Origin: Agrobacterium pusense
Lineage (GTDB): Bacteria; Pseudomonadota; Alphaproteobacteria; Rhizobiales; Rhizobiaceae
DNA length: 64,000 bases
Assembly (NCBI RefSeq): GCF_900102105.1
Contig: NZ_FNBB01000002.1
Span: 620,001-684,000 of the forward strand
Direction: 5' to 3'
In this document: positions 19,389-26,817 of the stretch, piece by piece
Position numbering within the stretch: the stretch's first letter is position 1
How the letters are laid out: each line of letters opens with the position of its first letter
The notes under the pieces: model-generated
What the model was told of the DNA's origin: nothing
Database searches by the model: none
The model's input: the letters and a program-made list of their open reading frames with translations, nothing else
Translations under genes and position numbers: made by a program

Positions 19389-19737
19389 TAACACATTCTT
19401 GCTGCCAGTCCCCGCGTAATGTTTTTGGCGGTTCCGAAGGCGCAGAAAAGCCATCGGCGAACCGCCCCCTCATGGCCGGGACGCCGTTTGGACATGCGCG
19501 CTAAAGATGGAGAAGAACCGGCCTCGTTACTTTCCGGTTCGTTGCCGCCGCAACATATTTGTCACTTTCCTCTCGCGGCACAGATTCGTCAAGCCATAGA
19601 TTGAAACCCATTTTTAACCACAAGATATTGTGTGGAGTGCCTGTGGAAAACGGGGATAGGGAAAGCTCTCAGAAAAATCAGTGACTTGGCGGAAAAATTT
19701 GAAGCTTGCGCCAGGCTGGTTTCCGCAACGGAAAGGC

Positions 19738-19760
19738 AAAACCCCGCATTTCCGGGGTGA
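19738..19760 (-). terminator. Candidate minus-strand terminator
   Basis: On the minus strand ACCCCGG-AAATG-CGGGGT followed by TTTG. It could end a short transcript originating downstream of the 19825-19852 hairpin or act as a second stop for gpt. Confidence 0.45.
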
Positions 19761-19824
19761 GGCATAATGGCGACACTGCGGTTTTTCCGTGTTTTTCACT
19801 GTGGGCAAAAAGGCCTTTTCACAC

Positions 19825-19852
19825 AAAAAAGCCGCCCCCGGGTGGGACGGCG
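19825..19852 (-). terminator. Rho-independent terminator downstream of gpt
   Basis: On the minus strand a GC-rich stem (GCCGTCCC, 4-nt loop, GGGGGCGGC with one bulge) followed by TTTTTT. It lies about 190 nt after the gpt stop codon, with a mosaic repeat between. Confidence 0.65.
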
Positions 19853-19903
19853 AAAGAGTGTATATTGCTGGGGGAAGTCTTGCGCGGTTGGTGCATCCGC
19901 ACT

Positions 19904-20014
19904 CCGTCACCCCGGACTTGATCCGGGGTCCAGCGCGATCAAGTCCTTGATCGCGAGAGACTCACGGCGCAGACGCGCCGTGGCTGGATTCCGGCTCAAG
20001 GCCGGAATGACGGA
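19904..20014. repeat. Mosaic intergenic repeat, copy 3 (GATCAAG core)
   Basis: Arms GTCACCCCGGACTTGATCC and GGCTCAAGGCCGGAATGAC, core GATCAAGTCCTTGATCGCG, then GGCGCAGACGCGCC. Very close to the copy at 57163. Confidence 0.92.
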
Positions 20015-20042
20015 TGAGAAAAAATGAGTCCCTTGTGGGCAC

Positions 20043-20540
20043 TCAGCCGCGCGATCCCTTGGCGATCGGCTCCTGATAGGTGAAGCCCATGTCCCAGGGG
20101 AAATAGATCCAGGTGTCCTGGCTCACTTCGGTGACGAAAGTATCGATGGTCGGCACCCCCTTCGGTTTGGCGTAAACGCAGGCAAAATGCGCCTTCGGCA
20201 GCATCTCGCGCACTTCCAGCGCCGTCTTGCCGGTATCGGTCAGATCGTCGACGACAAGCACGCCTTCGCCGGCATCAACAGTCAGCTCGGGGGCTACGCC
20301 TTTCAACAGGACCGTATCACCCTGGTTGACGTAGTCATGGCGGGTGGCGATGCAGACCGTGTCGATCATGCGGATGTTCAGTTCGCGGGAAATGATCGCC
20401 GCCGGAACGAGGCCGCCGCGGGTGATGCAGACGATTGCCCGGAACTCTTTGTCGAGACCGGCAAGACGCCAGGCAAGCGCACGGGCGTCGCGGTGAAACT
20501 GGTCCCAGGAAACGGGAAAGGCTTTATCGGGAAGGGACAT
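20043..20540 (-). CDS. gpt: Xanthine phosphoribosyltransferase
   Basis: 165 residues from the ATG at 20540 ([18 protein letters not shown]). The PRPP-binding loop is [14 protein letters not shown], and an [14 protein letters not shown] helix sits ahead of it. The length and the [15 protein letters not shown] block fit the bacterial Gpt/XPRT family, which salvages xanthine and guanine to XMP/GMP. A longer frame to 20600 is unconserved. It stands alone on the minus strand with a terminator beyond the repeat. Confidence 0.93.
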   Translation of the reverse strand: MSLPDKAFPVSWDQFHRDARALAWRLAGLDKEFRAIVCITRGGLVPAAIISRELNIRMIDTVCIATRHDYVNQGDTVLLKGVAPELTVDAGEGVLVVDDLTDTGKTALEVREMLPKAHFACVYAKPKGVPTIDTFVTEVSQDTWIYFPWDMGFTYQEPIAKGSRG

Positions 20541-20653
20541 GTCGTCTACCATCTGGTCAAAATTGTCGATGGCTTTGGCTAATAGCCGCAAGACCGGCAA
20601 AAAGGCAAGCTTTGCGCTTATCCGGCGTGATTTTGGCTGAGAGAATGCCGCTT

Positions 20654-20778
20654 GTTTCTTCTCCCCTGGGTGGAGAAGGTGGCCCGAAGGGTCGGATGAG
20701 GGGCTGGCTCTCGGTCTATCTCTACCCTCGCCCCCTCATCCCGCTGCCGCGGACTTCTCCCCGGCGGGGAGAAGAAAC
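20654..20778. repeat. RIME-like rhizobial intergenic element
   Basis: The ends are perfect inverted repeats GTTTCTTCTCCCC and GGGGAGAAGAAAC. Inside are GGAGAAGGTGGC, GGATGAGGGG and CCCCCTCATCC, the hallmarks of the rhizobium-specific intergenic mosaic element. It has a different sequence from the other repeats in this window and occurs once here. Confidence 0.8.
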
Positions 20779-20845
20779 CAGTGGCGGACGCTCCTTTCGA
20801 GCGAGATCGCGGGGGCTGGCGGCGCCATTTGCGCCGCATCCATAT

Positions 20846-21691
20846 TCAACGCGACAGCAGCGTCATCGCCGTCATGGAATCGAGCAGCGTGCGGGTAACG
20901 CCGCCGAACAGCAGTTCCCACCAGCGGGAATGGCCGTAAGCGCCCATGACCAGAAGGTCGATGCTGTTATCGGAAAGGCGATTTTCGATGGCCGCCTGCG
21001 GCGAAAGGCCAGCAATCTTTTCCTGTGAGGTCACCGTCACGTTCACGCCGTGGCGGGCGAGCGTGGCGGCCAGTTCCGTACCGGCAAAACCGGAGGACTG
21101 CGTTTCGCTTTCTGCCTGGTCGACGGAGAATATCTCGACGCTGTCGGCGGCTTTCAGAAAGGGCAGGGCGTCGAAAGTGGCGCGCGTCGCCTCGCGAGAG
21201 CCATTCCAGGCGATCAGGACGCGTTTGATCGGTTTGGCGACGGTGAGCACATGCGGGACGAGGAGAACGGGACGGCCGCTTTCATAGAGAAAGCTGTCAA
21301 TATCGGTGCGGCTGTCCGACAAAGCCGAGGAACTGCTCTGGCGGGCGACGACGAGATCGGCGCAACGGGCGCTGTCGATGGCAGAGGCGGAGGCGTAACC
21401 CACCGAGGTAACGAAGCTTCGCCATTCATGCGAGATGCCGTTGGCCGATAGCGTACGCTCGAAAAGCGTGCCGACATCGGTGGTTTCCTTGTGTGCCACA
21501 TCCTGCAGGGCCTGCACGGTGGCGGGATCGGGAATTTCCATCGGCGCGACGAGGGGAACGGCGGCCAGCGTTTCCATGTGCAGGCCGATGACATGCGAGG
21601 AAAACTGGTCTGCAAGGCTCACCACGAATTCGCCGAGCTTCTGTGTGTTCGAAACATTGTCGACCACTGCCAATATCGTTTTGTAACCCAT
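20846..21691 (-). CDS. Universal stress protein, two tandem UspA domains
   Basis: 281 residues: domain 1 (about 1-147, starting MGYKTILAVVD) and domain 2 (about 154-281, RVLIAWNGSREATRA). The second domain ends with LLVMGAYGHSRWWELLFGGV followed by TRTLL, the ATP-binding G-2x-G-9x-G-(S/T) type signature. The first keeps a weaker version (DLVVARQ) and may not bind nucleotide. Cytoplasmic; typically induced by stress or oxygen limitation. A ribosome site GAGGAGAG precedes the ATG. Confidence 0.92.
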   Translation of the reverse strand: MGYKTILAVVDNVSNTQKLGEFVVSLADQFSSHVIGLHMETLAAVPLVAPMEIPDPATVQALQDVAHKETTDVGTLFERTLSANGISHEWRSFVTSVGYASASAIDSARCADLVVARQSSSSALSDSRTDIDSFLYESGRPVLLVPHVLTVAKPIKRVLIAWNGSREATRATFDALPFLKAADSVEIFSVDQAESETQSSGFAGTELAATLARHGVNVTVTSQEKIAGLSPQAAIENRLSDNSIDLLVMGAYGHSRWWELLFGGVTRTLLDSMTAMTLLSR

Positions 21692-21796
21692 TTATCTCTC
21701 CTCGGTGACATCTAATTTCTGTGGGGAGAGTGGCCGCCTTTACAGGCCGCCACCTTGATTTTGGTCAAAGCCCGTTCGTCAAAGGCCCTTTCTCGC

Positions 21797-22603
21797 TCAA
21801 GCCGTTGCGTCGCCCTTGCCTGCCGCCAGTCTTTTCTCCTGTCCGATGGCTTCGATCATGGCCGCGACCGCATCCGCCGCGGCCTTCAGCACGCCTGCAT
21901 CCCGGGCGCGCACCACGATTTCCGTCGAAAAGCGTTGCCCGTCATATTTCGGATAGGAACCGATGCTGGTTTCGGGATGGGCTTTCTGGATGGCCGTCAG
22001 CGGCGTGCCGATATCGCCTTCGCCATACGGTGAGCGTACGGCCTGCGACATCACCTTGGCGCCGGTGCGGAGCGTCGGCATGACGTTGTCGAGCATCGCC
22101 TGGAACACCTGCGGCACGCCGGCCATGACATAGACATTGCCGATGATGAAGCCGGGGGCGACGGAAACGGGGTTGGCGATGTGGGCAGCACCTTTCGGCA
22201 TGCGCGCCATGCGCTTGCGCGCATCGGTGAATTCCATCTCACGGGTACGATACATGTCGCCAAGTATCCGCAAGGCTTCGGCATCGTGCTCGCAGGGAAG
22301 GCCAAACGCCACGGAAACCGCATCCGCGGTGATGTCGTCATGGGTCGGGCCTATGCCGCCCGAGGTGAAGACATAATCATAGCGGCTGCGTAGCGCATTC
22401 AGCGCTTCGACGATCGCGTCCTCCTCATCGGCAACGATACGCACTTCCTTGAGGTCGATGCCGGACATGGTCAGCACGTCCGCGAGGTGGCCGATATTCT
22501 TGTCCTTGGTACGGCCCGAAAGCAACTCGTCGCCAATGGCGAGCATGGCGGCGGTCACGACGGATTGAGCGGAAGAGGGGTTGGACATGGGTGTACTCGT
22601 CAT
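21797..22603 (-). CDS. CinA/MoaB-fold molybdopterin-binding domain protein
   Basis: 268 residues. One MoCF_biosynth domain: AAMLAIGDELLSGRTKDKNI and FTSGGIGPTHDDITADAV are the MPT-binding motifs. It lacks the C-terminal deamidase domain of full CinA, as in many single-domain competence/damage-inducible protein A homologues. Whether it handles molybdopterin or an ADP-ribose-type substrate is unresolved. An ATG at 22588 (MSNPSSAQS) is an alternative start. Confidence 0.85.
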   Translation of the reverse strand: MTSTPMSNPSSAQSVVTAAMLAIGDELLSGRTKDKNIGHLADVLTMSGIDLKEVRIVADEEDAIVEALNALRSRYDYVFTSGGIGPTHDDITADAVSVAFGLPCEHDAEALRILGDMYRTREMEFTDARKRMARMPKGAAHIANPVSVAPGFIIGNVYVMAGVPQVFQAMLDNVMPTLRTGAKVMSQAVRSPYGEGDIGTPLTAIQKAHPETSIGSYPKYDGQRFSTEIVVRARDAGVLKAAADAVAAMIEAIGQEKRLAAGKGDATA

Positions 22604-22865
22604 CTGTTTTATCAGACGTTAGCCCCGCGCCCGATGATTGCAAAGCGGTTTTGAAAAAATGTATTTCGGCAAATAGTTGACGTCTCGCTTTTCCGTTCAC
22701 TTATGGTGAACAGTGCGTATGCCGATAGGCCGCTGGCGTGGAAGGAGCCTGTGAGCTAGATTTTCATCACATGCTTGTAACGGGTCGCCGCTAATGATCA
22801 TCACGTTTTTGAAAAGGCTTCTGGCCGGGACGCCGGAAACGATAAACCCAAAGGAAACAAAGAAA

Positions 22866-23465
22866 ATGACGAAAGTTCTGGTGCTCTATTACTCTTCCTA
22901 CGGTCACATCGAAACGATGGCCTATGCTGTTGCCGAGGGTGCAAAATCGGCGGGCGCAGACGTCGTCGTCAAGCGCGTTCCGGAACTGGTGCCCGAAGCG
23001 GTCGCCAAGTCTTCGCATTTCAAGCTCGACCAGGCGGCGCCGATCGCCACCGTGGACGAACTGGCTGAATACGATGCCATCATCGTCGGCGCCGGCACCC
23101 GCTTCGGCACGGTCGCTTCGCAGATGCGCAATTTCTGGGACCAGACGGGCGGCCTGTGGTTCGGCGGCAAGCTCGTCGGCAAGGTAGGTTCCGCCTTCAC
23201 CTCTTCCGCCACCCAGCATGGCGGCCAGGAATCAACTATTCTCGGTTTCCTGCCGACCTTCCTGCACCACGGCATGGCCGTCGTCGGTCTGCCCTATGCC
23301 TTCCAGGGCCAGATGGGTGTCGATGAAATCAAGGGCGGCTCCCCTTACGGCGCCTCCACCATTACCGATGGCGACGGCTCCCGCCAGCCCTCCGAAGTCG
23401 AACTTGAAGGCGCGCGCTTCCAGGGCGCGCATGTGGCGAAAATCGCCGCCAAGCTTTCTGCCTGA
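22866..23465 (+). CDS. wrbA: NAD(P)H:quinone oxidoreductase WrbA
   Basis: 199 residues from the ATG at 22866, with AAGGA upstream; the frame extends to 22794 without a ribosome site. Flavodoxin-like fold with the FMN phosphate loop [19 protein letters not shown], then [20 protein letters not shown] and [15 protein letters not shown]. It is a tetrameric FMN enzyme that reduces quinones by two electrons and protects against redox cycling. WrbA is often stress-induced, which fits its neighbourhood. Confidence 0.96.
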   Translation: MTKVLVLYYSSYGHIETMAYAVAEGAKSAGADVVVKRVPELVPEAVAKSSHFKLDQAAPIATVDELAEYDAIIVGAGTRFGTVASQMRNFWDQTGGLWFGGKLVGKVGSAFTSSATQHGGQESTILGFLPTFLHHGMAVVGLPYAFQGQMGVDEIKGGSPYGASTITDGDGSRQPSEVELEGARFQGAHVAKIAAKLSA

Positions 23466-23487
23466 TCCTGAAAGTCCAGTGAAAAAG

Positions 23488-23517
23488 AAATGCGGCCCAA
23501 AAGGCCGCATTTTCTTT
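23488..23517 (+). terminator. Terminator of wrbA
   Basis: Stem AAATGCGGCC/GGCCGCATTT with a CAAAA loop, followed by TTTCTTT, 23 nt after the wrbA stop. Confidence 0.92.
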
Positions 23518-23575
23518 GCCGGTGGCATCATCACCAGCTATACCGCGATGCACTCCTGCGAAGCTCGTTCCCCGA

Positions 23576-23665
23576 TCAGATCGGCAGGTTCACCATGAAG
23601 AGGCAGCTTGCAACCACGAAGCCGATCATCGAAATTTCAAGAAAACCGTTCAGTCCGTCACGCAT
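23576..23665 (-). CDS. 29-residue single-span membrane peptide
   Basis: ATG at 23665 with an excellent AAGGAGG ribosome site 6 nt upstream; TGA at 23578-23576. The peptide starts MRDGLNGFLEISMIGF and continues into a hydrophobic segment (about 12-28: MIGFVVASCLFMVNLPI), so it is probably an inner-membrane micro-protein. A textbook EcfG promoter lies 30 nt upstream. It is below usual ORF cut-offs. Function unknown. Confidence 0.75.
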   Translation of the reverse strand: MRDGLNGFLEISMIGFVVASCLFMVNLPI

Positions 23666-23694
23666 TTCAATCCTCCTTGTTCGATCGAAAAGAG

Positions 23695-23719
23695 AACGGA
23701 AAAAGTTTAACGCGGTTCC
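23695..23719 (-). promoter_or_regulatory. EcfG/RpoE2-type promoter of the 29-residue peptide at 23665
   Basis: On the minus strand GGAAC, 16-nt spacer, CGTT: an exact match to the general-stress sigma consensus. The ATG is 30 nt downstream, leaving room for a short leader with the AAGGAGG site. Confidence 0.75.
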
Positions 23720-23769
23720 ATAACAGCAGAATGAAATTTAGGGATTCTTAACGCCTGATTTACGGCGTG

Positions 23770-23859
23770 TCAGCCGGTGACGACGAACGCCACGACGAGG
23801 TGGCCGAGAAGGCCGATCGCCAGGCAGGAGAGAAGAAAGATGAACAGGGCTTTTTTCAT
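23770..23859 (-). CDS. 29-residue hydrophobic peptide, possible membrane micro-protein
   Basis: ATG at 23859, TGA at 23772-23770. The sequence begins MKKALFIFLLSCLAIGLLGH and stays hydrophobic to VVAFVVTG at the end, a single span with a positive N-terminus. The ribosome site is weak (GAGGAAA, about 14 nt upstream). It is the same length and strand as its neighbour at 23576. No GGAAC element is seen upstream. A real gene is likely but less certain than its neighbour. Confidence 0.5.
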   Translation of the reverse strand: MKKALFIFLLSCLAIGLLGHLVVAFVVTG

Positions 23860-23951
23860 ATATCCGGACGCTTTCCTCTGTATCGATCCATCGAACCATG
23901 AACTTGACGTTAGCGTCCCTGGCGCCTCCGTTGCGACGCGTGCCTGGGCCG

Positions 23952-24197
23952 TTACGCCTTGATGTCGAGCCCCGCTTCGATCGCGGCGGCGATGAAGGCC
24001 TTGCGCGCGTCTTCAGGCTTTTTCCTGCCGGCATCCACGGCGGCGCAGACCAGCAGCGCCTTGTCTAGTGCCTCGCCATCCTCCACCGGCCAGTCCTCGA
24101 TCAGGGCCCAGGAGGCGGCCTGGGTTGTTTCGATGCTTGTATAATCACCCGGCGTTTCGAAGGCGATCAGGACGGGTTTCTGCCAGCGCGTGTTCAT
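23952..24197 (-). CDS. DUF982 domain protein
   Basis: 81 residues. The pattern W..PV.I....GDYTSIETTQAASWALIEDWP, EALDKALLVCAAVDAG and EDARKAFIAAAIEAG fits the DUF982 family, which is small, expanded in Rhizobiales and of unknown function. Soluble. No membrane segment. It sits inside the run of small genes between wrbA and the tRNA gene. Confidence 0.85.
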   Translation of the reverse strand: MNTRWQKPVLIAFETPGDYTSIETTQAASWALIEDWPVEDGEALDKALLVCAAVDAGRKKPEDARKAFIAAAIEAGLDIKA

Positions 24198-24278
24198 CGC
24201 TCATCCATGTTGGTTTAGCGCCCGGCTCTAAACGAAGCAGGCGGGATGCGCAATCCGTTTCGGAGCCGACCGGTGCGG

Positions 24279-24566
24279 TCAGTCGTCGCGTCCGAACAGC
24301 CATTCGCGAAGGATGCGCCGGTCAATGAGTTCCAGTGAGCGATCCGGCGCGATGCGATAGGTTTCCACCGCCCTTGTGCTGCTGTCTATGCGGAACTCAT
24401 GGGTGAAGGTGCTGCCGATCGGTGACTTCGTCAGCTTCGTGCGCGGCTGGCCTTTATAGATGATGCTCCCGGGAATGGGCTCCACATAGGGTGCCGGACC
24501 TGCGGTCGTGCATCCCGCAAGCGCGAGCGAAAGGGCTATTGCGGCCGATGATGCGAGCGTTTTCAT
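24279..24566 (-). CDS. Small lipoprotein of unknown function
   Basis: 95 residues with a signal peptide ending in a lipobox (LALAGC, Cys19), so it is predicted to be lipid-anchored. The mature part has SIIYKGQPRTKLTKSPIGS, then RAVETYRIAPDRSLELIDRR, which looks beta-rich. GGAGGACAGG lies directly before the ATG. A GGAAC-18 nt-TT element upstream suggests stress induction. No family recognised. Confidence 0.75.
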   Translation of the reverse strand: MKTLASSAAIALSLALAGCTTAGPAPYVEPIPGSIIYKGQPRTKLTKSPIGSTFTHEFRIDSSTRAVETYRIAPDRSLELIDRRILREWLFGRDD

Positions 24567-24592
24567 CCTGTCCTCCGAGGTCCATCTGCAAA

Positions 24593-24617
24593 AACTATAT
24601 GGAGGCGCGGAGGTTCC
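24593..24617 (-). promoter_or_regulatory. Candidate EcfG/RpoE2-type promoter of the small lipoprotein
   Basis: On the minus strand GGAAC, 18-nt spacer, TT (the -10 reads AGTTTT rather than CGTT). It matches the broader GGAAC-N18/19-TT form. It lies 26 nt upstream of the ATG. Confidence 0.45.
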
Positions 24618-24653
24618 CGGAAGCGGCGGATGCGGCAGTATTATTCCTTCCGA

Positions 24654-24758
24654 CTACTTGCGCTTTGGGTTCTGAATGTCGCGCGCGACCCAGCGAAAGA
24701 AAAAATAGACGAGGAAGCCAAAGATGAAAAGCGGGATGAGGTTCGCAAAACCGGACAT
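24654..24758 (-). CDS. 34-residue single-span membrane peptide
   Basis: ATG at 24758, TAG at 24656-24654. It starts MSGFANLIPLFIFGFLVYFF, followed by FRWVARD and a basic tail IQNPKRK. One hydrophobic helix (about 6-21) with a positively charged C-terminus suggests an inner-membrane micro-protein. GGAGGGAG lies about 12-15 nt upstream, rather far. The codons are GC-rich at third positions where possible, supporting coding. Confidence 0.55.
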   Translation of the reverse strand: MSGFANLIPLFIFGFLVYFFFRWVARDIQNPKRK

Positions 24759-24837
24759 ATGATTCTCGTTTCTCCCTCCCGTTACGGGGGTCTATCCGGA
24801 GAGGCTGAGACGAGGCAAGGGGTAGCACGCATGGTCG

Positions 24838-24941
24838 TCGGTAACATGTACGTGTGCCGACCTGCCTGCGGCAGGAGTGGGACGGAGCGAGGGAGGGGGC
24901 GGGAGAGATCCGGCGCACTGCCAGCGAAGCCGGATCTCTCC
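24838..24941. ncRNA. Candidate structured RNA or repeat (three hairpins)
   Basis: GTCGG...CCGAC (from 24838), CCTGCC-TGC-GGCAGG, and GGAGAGATCCGGC-14 nt-GCCGGATCTCTCC follow in series. There is no U-run directly after the last stem on either strand, so it may be a structured RNA, a processed leader or a degenerate repeat. Strand undetermined. Confidence 0.3.
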
Positions 24942-25237
24942 GTCTCCCGCCGGTTTCAGGGTACGGGGGACTGTCTTCAATATGGCGGACAACCGAAAAT
25001 AGACATAGAGCGAGAAATTACCTCGAATAAATTGCAGCGATCCAGAACTCGCGATGGATGCGACGCGCGAGACTATGCACAGTTCCTCATCTTCACTGTC
25101 CGGGACATTGATCCGCCAGGCGCGGGGGACGGCACGCCCCTTCCGGCCGGACCAGCATGTCTGTGCAAAAGCGGTGTAACCTGTTGAAACGGCACGTCTG
25201 CCGTCATTCTTTCAGCCTGCTGGAGAGGCCGGAAGAG

Positions 25238-25262
25238 GGAACTTTTCACGCGCTGCGTCATT
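25238..25262 (+). promoter_or_regulatory. EcfG/RpoE2-type promoter of the DUF3309 gene
   Basis: GGAAC, 18-nt spacer, TT, 38 nt upstream of the ATG at 25301. It fits the GGAAC-N18/19-TT form of rhizobial RpoE2 promoters. Confidence 0.5.
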
Positions 25263-25300
25263 GAAGCAGTCGGACACATGCCAATAGTGGAGGGTTAAAC

Positions 25301-25453
25301 ATGCTCGGCACCATCCTTGTCATCCTGCTCATTCTGTTCCTCATCGGCGCGCTGCCAAGCTGGGGTTATCATAATTACGGTTACGGCCCTTCGGGCGGTC
25401 TCGGACTGGTGCTGGTCATCGTGCTGATCCTGGTTCTGATGGGACGGATTTGA
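25301..25453 (+). CDS. DUF3309 family small membrane protein
   Basis: 50 residues. Two hydrophobic segments (MLGTILVILLILFLIGALP and GLGLVLVIVLILVLMGRI) flank a Trp/Tyr/Gly-rich loop SWGYHNYGYGPSGG. This is the standard DUF3309 layout, a family common in Rhizobiales and Burkholderia. GGAGGG precedes the ATG by 7 nt, a stress-type promoter lies upstream and a strong terminator follows, so it is a self-contained unit. Function unknown. Confidence 0.9.
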   Translation: MLGTILVILLILFLIGALPSWGYHNYGYGPSGGLGLVLVIVLILVLMGRI

Positions 25454-25478
25454 TCGACCGTTCCTGAAAATGCACAGG

Positions 25479-25518
25479 TTGCCCGCAGTCGAAAACGCTT
25501 CGGCTGCGGGCAATTTTT
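25479..25518 (+). terminator. Terminator of the DUF3309 gene
   Basis: Stem TTGCCCGCAG/CTGCGGGCAA, extended inward by TCGAA/TTCGG pairing, followed by TTTTT. Confidence 0.92.
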
Positions 25519-25692
25519 CGTCCGGAGCAGCGGGATGACGCGAAAAGCCATGTCATCTTAGTGACTTAGACAAGGTGGGCGGTTGAACTCCACGTACCCG
25601 GCTGAAAAAACACGACATTCGGAACGATCCCTCTTGCGCCCCAAATGGATTCGTTCTAAATGCCCGCCATCGCTCCATTGATGAGCGTGTGA

Positions 25693-25766
25693 GGCCTCGT
25701 GGCGGAGTGGTGACGCAGAGGACTGCAAATCCTTGTACCCCGGTTCAATTCCGGGCGAGGCCTCCA
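25693..25766 (+). tRNA. tRNA-Cys (anticodon GCA)
   Basis: 74 nt including an encoded CCA. The acceptor stem GGCCTCG pairs with CGAGGCC, the discriminator is U73 as usual for Cys, the anticodon loop is CTGCAAA, and the T-arm is CCCGG-TTCAATT-CCGGG. Confidence 0.97.
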
Positions 25767-26009
25767 AAATTCTCCCACGGTACGATGATTTTTCCTGTTC
25801 CGCGTCACGATTGGCGACGTCTCGCCGTTTGTTCCGCGAAGAAAACCACTGCCATTCTGCTTTTTACCCCACATCCGTCTTACCGCGCTTGAAAGCGCGC
25901 TCTTGGCCAATTATGAGATTACTCAAAGGCGAGGGGAGGCCCGCGCCGTTTTGAGCTTTTGGAGCCGGGACTTCCCGACCGGCATCCGTGAAATTGAGGC
26001 GATAACGAC

Positions 26010-26681
26010 ATGATGGATTTCGAAACCGCGCGCGCCAATATGGTCGACAGCCAGCTGCGTACGACCGACGTGACTTCGCATTCGGTGCTGAAGGCGTTTC
26101 TGAGTGTGCCGCGCGAGGCATTCGTGCCGACGGGTGCACGGCAGATTGCCTATGTGGATGAGGATTTGCAGATCTGTCCCGCCCGGGATGGCCGCCTGGC
26201 CCGTTATGTCATGAAGGCCTCGCCGCTCGCGAAGCTGCTGCAGCTCGCGGCCGTTTCGAGGGAGGACGTGGTCCTGGAAGTCGGCGGTGGTTCCGGTTAT
26301 GCGGCCGCCATCCTGTCCCAGCTTGCCGGCTCCGTCGTTTCGCTCGAATGCGATGAAGCGCTGGCCGCACAGGCGACCGAAACGCTCGCTTCGCTTGGCT
26401 ATGACAATGTTGCTGTCGTCACAGGCGATCTCGAAAAGGGTTATGCGAGCGAAGCGCCTTACGATCTGATTTTCGTGAACGGCGCTGTCGAGGAAGTGCC
26501 GGCGGCACTTACCGAACAGTTGCGCGATGGCGGGCGTCTCGTCGTCGTTGTCGGATACGGCAATGCCGCAAAGGCCACCGTCTATCGCCGCGATGGCGCC
26601 AGCACGTCGGCCGCGACCTTCTTCAATGCTTCGGTCAAGCCGCTGCCGGGTTTCGCCAAGGCGGCCGAATTCGTTTTCTGA
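26010..26681 (+). CDS. Protein-L-isoaspartate O-methyltransferase family protein (second copy)
   Basis: 223 residues. It begins MMDFETARANMVDSQLRTTD, typical of the alphaproteobacterial PIMT-like group. The SAM motif I is VVLEVGGGSGYAAAILSQLA, followed by DLIFVNGAVEEVP. The canonical repair gene is the surE-linked copy at 49219; this one may methylate a different acceptor. GAGGCG lies upstream of the ATG, and a strong terminator follows the gene. Many rhizobia have tolC after this gene; here it is followed by popZ. Confidence 0.85.
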   Translation: MMDFETARANMVDSQLRTTDVTSHSVLKAFLSVPREAFVPTGARQIAYVDEDLQICPARDGRLARYVMKASPLAKLLQLAAVSREDVVLEVGGGSGYAAAILSQLAGSVVSLECDEALAAQATETLASLGYDNVAVVTGDLEKGYASEAPYDLIFVNGAVEEVPAALTEQLRDGGRLVVVVGYGNAAKATVYRRDGASTSAATFFNASVKPLPGFAKAAEFVF

Positions 26682-26707
26682 TCACCGTACCATCATTCTG
26701 TTCTTGA

Positions 26708-26739
26708 CGCCGGGGTGGAATTTCCACCCCGGCGTTTTT
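26708..26739 (+). terminator. Terminator of the PIMT-like gene
   Basis: 11-bp perfect stem CGCCGGGGTGG/CCACCCCGGCG with a 5-nt loop, then TTTTT. Confidence 0.95.
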
Positions 26740-26817
26740 GTGAAGATTGGAAATTCATCCCGTGTGCGTCTTCGAGAACATCGCGCCCACAAAGCTGTGT
26801 ATCATCACGAAACTTGT

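Larger units (their letters stand above)
19221..20042. other. Gene-free 820-bp region between nrdJ and gpt
   Basis: It holds the nrdJ promoter with NrdR-like boxes (19340-19388), two minus-strand hairpins with T-runs (19738-19760 and 19825-19852) and a mosaic repeat (19904-20014). No open frame in it looks like a protein. The 65 bp between the two hairpins could be the body of a small RNA. Confidence 0.6.
24759..25300. other. 540-bp intergenic region with strong secondary structure
   Basis: No protein gene is supported. At 24830-24945 there are three consecutive inverted repeats, the largest 13 bp (24902-24914 with 24929-24941). The right end holds the promoter of the DUF3309 gene (25238-25262). 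Confidence 0.5.

Noticed and set aside
19593..19680. DnaA-box-like sequences near TTAACCACA and TGTGGAAAA
   Set aside because: Each has mismatches to TTATCCACA and there is no AT-rich unwinding element or dnaA/parA neighbour; not an origin.
25656..25910. Minus-strand reading frame overlapping the tRNA-Cys gene
   Set aside because: It crosses a clear tRNA and has no protein features.
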